Assembly: GCF_026011735.1 (NCBI RefSeq)
Contig: NZ_BRVN01000004.1
Span: 158,862 to 222,861 of the forward strand
Length of the DNA: 64,000 bases
Direction of reading: 5' to 3'
DNA from: Dietzia sp. NCCP-2495
GTDB taxonomy: Bacteria; Actinomycetota; Actinomycetes; Mycobacteriales; Mycobacteriaceae
The notes under the pieces are model-generated. The model saw only the letters and a list, made by a program, of their open reading frames with translations. It was not told the origin of the DNA and did not search any database. Shown here one piece after another: positions 61,996 through 64,000 of this stretch. Both the position numbers and the translations under genes were made by a program. Within the stretch, counting starts at the first letter, position 1. Each line of letters begins with the position of its first letter.

Positions 61996-62840
61996 TGCCG
62001 CGACGCGAACAGGACCTCCGGGGCAGGACCGCCCTGGTGACGGGCGCCGGGCGCGGGCAGGGTCGGGCCGTCGCCGTCGCCCTCGCACGTCGGGGTGCCG
62101 TGGTCTGGGCCACCGATCTGTGTGCCCCGTCGGGTACCGCGCCGTACCCTCTCGCGGAGCCGGGCGACCTCGACGAGACCGCACGGCTGGTCTCATCCGA
62201 GGGAGGAGAGTGCCATCCCGAGCTCCTCGACGTACGGGATCCCGAGGCCGTGAATGACCTGGTCGGACACGTCGTTGATAGCACCGGAAGCGTCGACATC
62301 CTGGTGACCTGTGCGGGGATCGTGGGCTTCGCCCCCACCGCCGAGCTGCGCGACGAGCAGTGGGCCGACATGATCGCCACAAATCTCACCGGCACGTTCC
62401 ATTGCGTCCGAGCCGTCCTGCCTGGGATGGCTGACCGTCGATCCGGGAGGATCGTGGCGATCTCGTCGATGAGCGGTCGACAGGGCACGCCGAACCTCGC
62501 GCACTATTCGGCGTCCAAATGGGGCGTGATCGGACTGATCAAATCGGTCGCCCTCGAGTACGCGCAGCAGGGGGTTACCGCCAACGTGGTGTGTCCGACC
62601 AACGTGGACACCCCGATGCTGCACAACCCCGCCCTGTACTCGTTGTTCGCCCCTGACCTCGACAATCCGTCCCGGGATGACGTGGAACCGAGGTACGCCG
62701 CGATGAGTCCGATGCGGATCCCGTGGAGCCCGCCCGAGGCCATAGCTGACGCGGTCGACTACCTCGTCGGTGCCTCCGGTGATTACGTGACCGGATCTGT
62801 GCTCGACGTGGGCATGGGTTCCGCGGCGAGGATGCCGTAG
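61995..62840 (+). CDS. Short-chain dehydrogenase, mycofactocin-associated type
   Basis: The 281-residue SDR has VTGAGRGQGRAVAVALA, the distinctive DLCAPSGTAPYPLAEPGDLDETARLV insertion of the mycofactocin-coupled family, LVTCAGIVG, SSMSGRQG and YSASKWGVIGLIKSVALEY with the catalytic Tyr/Lys. Members keep NAD bound and use mycofactocin to recycle it. Its ATG overlaps the acyl-CoA synthetase stop by one base, so it is the last gene of the operon. It probably oxidises an alcohol precursor or intermediate of the imported acid. Confidence 0.9.
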   Translation: MPRREQDLRGRTALVTGAGRGQGRAVAVALARRGAVVWATDLCAPSGTAPYPLAEPGDLDETARLVSSEGGECHPELLDVRDPEAVNDLVGHVVDSTGSVDILVTCAGIVGFAPTAELRDEQWADMIATNLTGTFHCVRAVLPGMADRRSGRIVAISSMSGRQGTPNLAHYSASKWGVIGLIKSVALEYAQQGVTANVVCPTNVDTPMLHNPALYSLFAPDLDNPSRDDVEPRYAAMSPMRIPWSPPEAIADAVDYLVGASGDYVTGSVLDVGMGSAARMP

Positions 62841-62865
62841 GGCAACATCACTCGTCCCGCATCGG

Positions 62866-62957
62866 GGTCAGCCGTCAGAGTCCACTGTCAGAGTCCACTG
62901 TCAAAGTCACCGTCCGAGTCAGACGGTCAGAGTCAGACGAGCCAGAGTCAGACGAGC
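62866..62957 (+). repeat. Cluster of short direct repeats (13-15 bp)
   Basis: gtcagagtccact is repeated at 62874 and 62887, with degenerate copies near 62900 and 62912; then cagagtcagacgagc is repeated at 62928 and 62943, running into the 3' end of azlD. It starts with GGTCAGCCGTCAG (62866-62878), the core of the 16-bp tandem repeat at 1785-1888. It lies between convergent genes. Confidence 0.85.
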
Positions 62958-63295
62958 CAGGCCCGAAGGAGCATGTACGCGGCGGTGCCCACAACAATGC
63001 TCGCCGCCGTACGCCGAAAGGCGAGGTGCACAGCGAGAGTGAGAGCCAGTGCGCCGGCCGCAGGGGCCCACGAGGAGAGCTCTGCGGTGGTGTCGCGCAA
63101 CGTGTAGACCACCAGCAACACCATGATCCCGGCCGGCATCGCGCCGCCCAGGTACCGCATCACCGCCGAGTCCCGCAGCCGGGTCAGGGCCACGAATGGC
63201 GCGGCGCGGAGCGCGACGGTCACCAGGAACATCACGCCCAGCCCGGCCAGCAGGTACCCGATCGAGGGCAGAGTCGAGGGGAGTGCGGGGCTCAC
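62948..63295 (-). CDS. azlD: AzlD-family branched-chain amino acid export protein
   Basis: The 115-residue protein has four hydrophobic helices and the AzlD pattern: TVALRAAPFVALTRLRDSAVMRYLGGAMPAGIMVLLVVYTLRD and LALTLAVHLAFRRTAASIVVGTAAYMLL. It forms an exporter with AzlC. GTG overlaps the azlC stop. Its last codons fall in the direct repeats. Confidence 0.88.
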   Translation of the reverse strand: MSPALPSTLPSIGYLLAGLGVMFLVTVALRAAPFVALTRLRDSAVMRYLGGAMPAGIMVLLVVYTLRDTTAELSSWAPAAGALALTLAVHLAFRRTAASIVVGTAAYMLLRAWLV

Positions 63296-63996
63296 GTCTC
63301 ACCCCGCGCGCTCCGGGACTGCACGGCGAACCGCACGAGTAGCGCCGCCACGAAAAGGCAGAGCCCCACGAGCAGCATCTGCTCCGGCGCCACCACCAGC
63401 GCGATCAGCCCGCAGATCAGTCCCAGCACGGGGGACGGGAGGTCGCCGGAGGCACGCCAGGCGTCCACCGCGAGTACGGCGAACAGGGCCGTCAGGGCGA
63501 ACTGGAGCCCGTCCAGCCCGGGCGGCAACGCCGCACCGATCAACCCTCCGACCACGCCCGGCAGCACCCAGCTCAGCTGGCAGACCACAGCGATGGTCAG
63601 GGTCCGGGCACCCGTCATCTCCGAACGCGGCTTGGTCGCCGTGATGGCGTACACCTCGTCGGTCAGGGAGTACACGGCGTACGCCTTGCCGAGTCGGGAC
63701 CGGATCGACTCGATGGGGAAGCTCAGCCCGTAGAACACGTGCCGGAAGTTCACCAGGAAGGTCGCCGCGGCCAGCGAGTACAGCGGGGTCATAGCGGCGA
63801 GCATGCCAATCGCCAGGAACTCCATCGACCCGGCGTAGATCACGATCGAGAAGACCGGCGCCCACCACCACGCGAACCCCGCTTGCGTGATGAGCACGCC
63901 GAAGGCGATCCCGAGCGGGACCATGCCGATGGCGACGGGTACGGCGTCGGCGACGCCCTTGCGGATCTCGTCGCGAGTGGGGGACAGGGGTGGCAC
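63292..63996 (-). CDS. azlC: AzlC-family branched-chain amino acid export protein
   Basis: The 234-residue protein has VPVAIGMVPLGIAFGVLITQAGFAWWWAPVFSIVIYAGSMEFLAIGML and ATFLVNFRHVFYGLSF, the AzlC core. GTG 63996 gives a normal family length and is the likely start, but the frame stays open to the window edge, so a slightly longer protein cannot be excluded. It exports branched-chain amino acids or analogues with AzlD. Confidence 0.88.
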   Translation of the reverse strand: MPPLSPTRDEIRKGVADAVPVAIGMVPLGIAFGVLITQAGFAWWWAPVFSIVIYAGSMEFLAIGMLAAMTPLYSLAAATFLVNFRHVFYGLSFPIESIRSRLGKAYAVYSLTDEVYAITATKPRSEMTGARTLTIAVVCQLSWVLPGVVGGLIGAALPPGLDGLQFALTALFAVLAVDAWRASGDLPSPVLGLICGLIALVVAPEQMLLVGLCLFVAALLVRFAVQSRSARGET

Positions 63997-64000
63997 GGCG

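Overview
The window is about 70% G+C, densely coded, and rich in GTG starts, 4-bp ATGA/GTGA gene overlaps and apparently leaderless promoters. A LeuRS of the corynebacterial/mycobacterial type, a CYP125-like P450, a KstR-type operator and a mycofactocin-type SDR point to the order Mycobacteriales (Dietzia, Gordonia or Rhodococcus-like). I cannot fix the genus from sequence reading alone.

Layout. 1-4.3 kb: a truncated sensor kinase with its LuxR-type response regulator, a 16-bp tandem repeat, and a NatAB-like ABC exporter. 4.4-9.0 kb: flavin reductase, RibD-like reductase, a secreted lipase, a HsaD-like hydrolase under a KstR-type operator, and a DUF4261-like protein. 9.3-15.8 kb (+): urease cluster 1, ureAB(fused)-C-G-D-E-F, ending in a urea-binding lipoprotein urtA. 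16.0-21.1 kb (-): urtA-B-C-D-E, so the two urtA copies flank one set of transporter genes. 21.3-27.1 kb (-): urease cluster 2, ureA - CbiX-like His-rich protein - ureBC (fused) - ureF - ureG - ureD, with no ureE. 27.3-32.5 kb: an ArsR-type regulator divergent from a nickel/peptide-type ABC importer whose third gene fuses permease and ATPase. These parts form a 23-kb urea and nickel island: urea uptake, nickel uptake, two ureases of different architecture and two sets of maturation factors.

32.5-48.7 kb is mixed: a methyltransferase-like protein, two NTF2/SnoaL-like proteins, a DHRS1-like SDR, leuS, DoxX/MarR, a Cys-rich SdpI-family protein, a hemerythrin, two DUF202 proteins, a BASS transporter, a VanZ-like protein, a TetR/MFS efflux pair, two small putative exported proteins behind a long AT-richer leader, a GNAT enzyme and a MarR regulator.

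48.8-62.8 kb looks catabolic: a CYP125-type P450, a branched-chain-type ABC importer (-), a KstR2-like TetR regulator, then a second complete importer in one operon (+) with an acyl-CoA synthetase and a mycofactocin-type SDR. The inferred role is uptake, CoA activation and oxidation of a hydrophobic acid or alcohol, possibly a sterol or isoprenoid side chain. The window ends with azlCD on the minus strand.

No rRNA, tRNA, CRISPR array, insertion sequence or phage gene was recognised.
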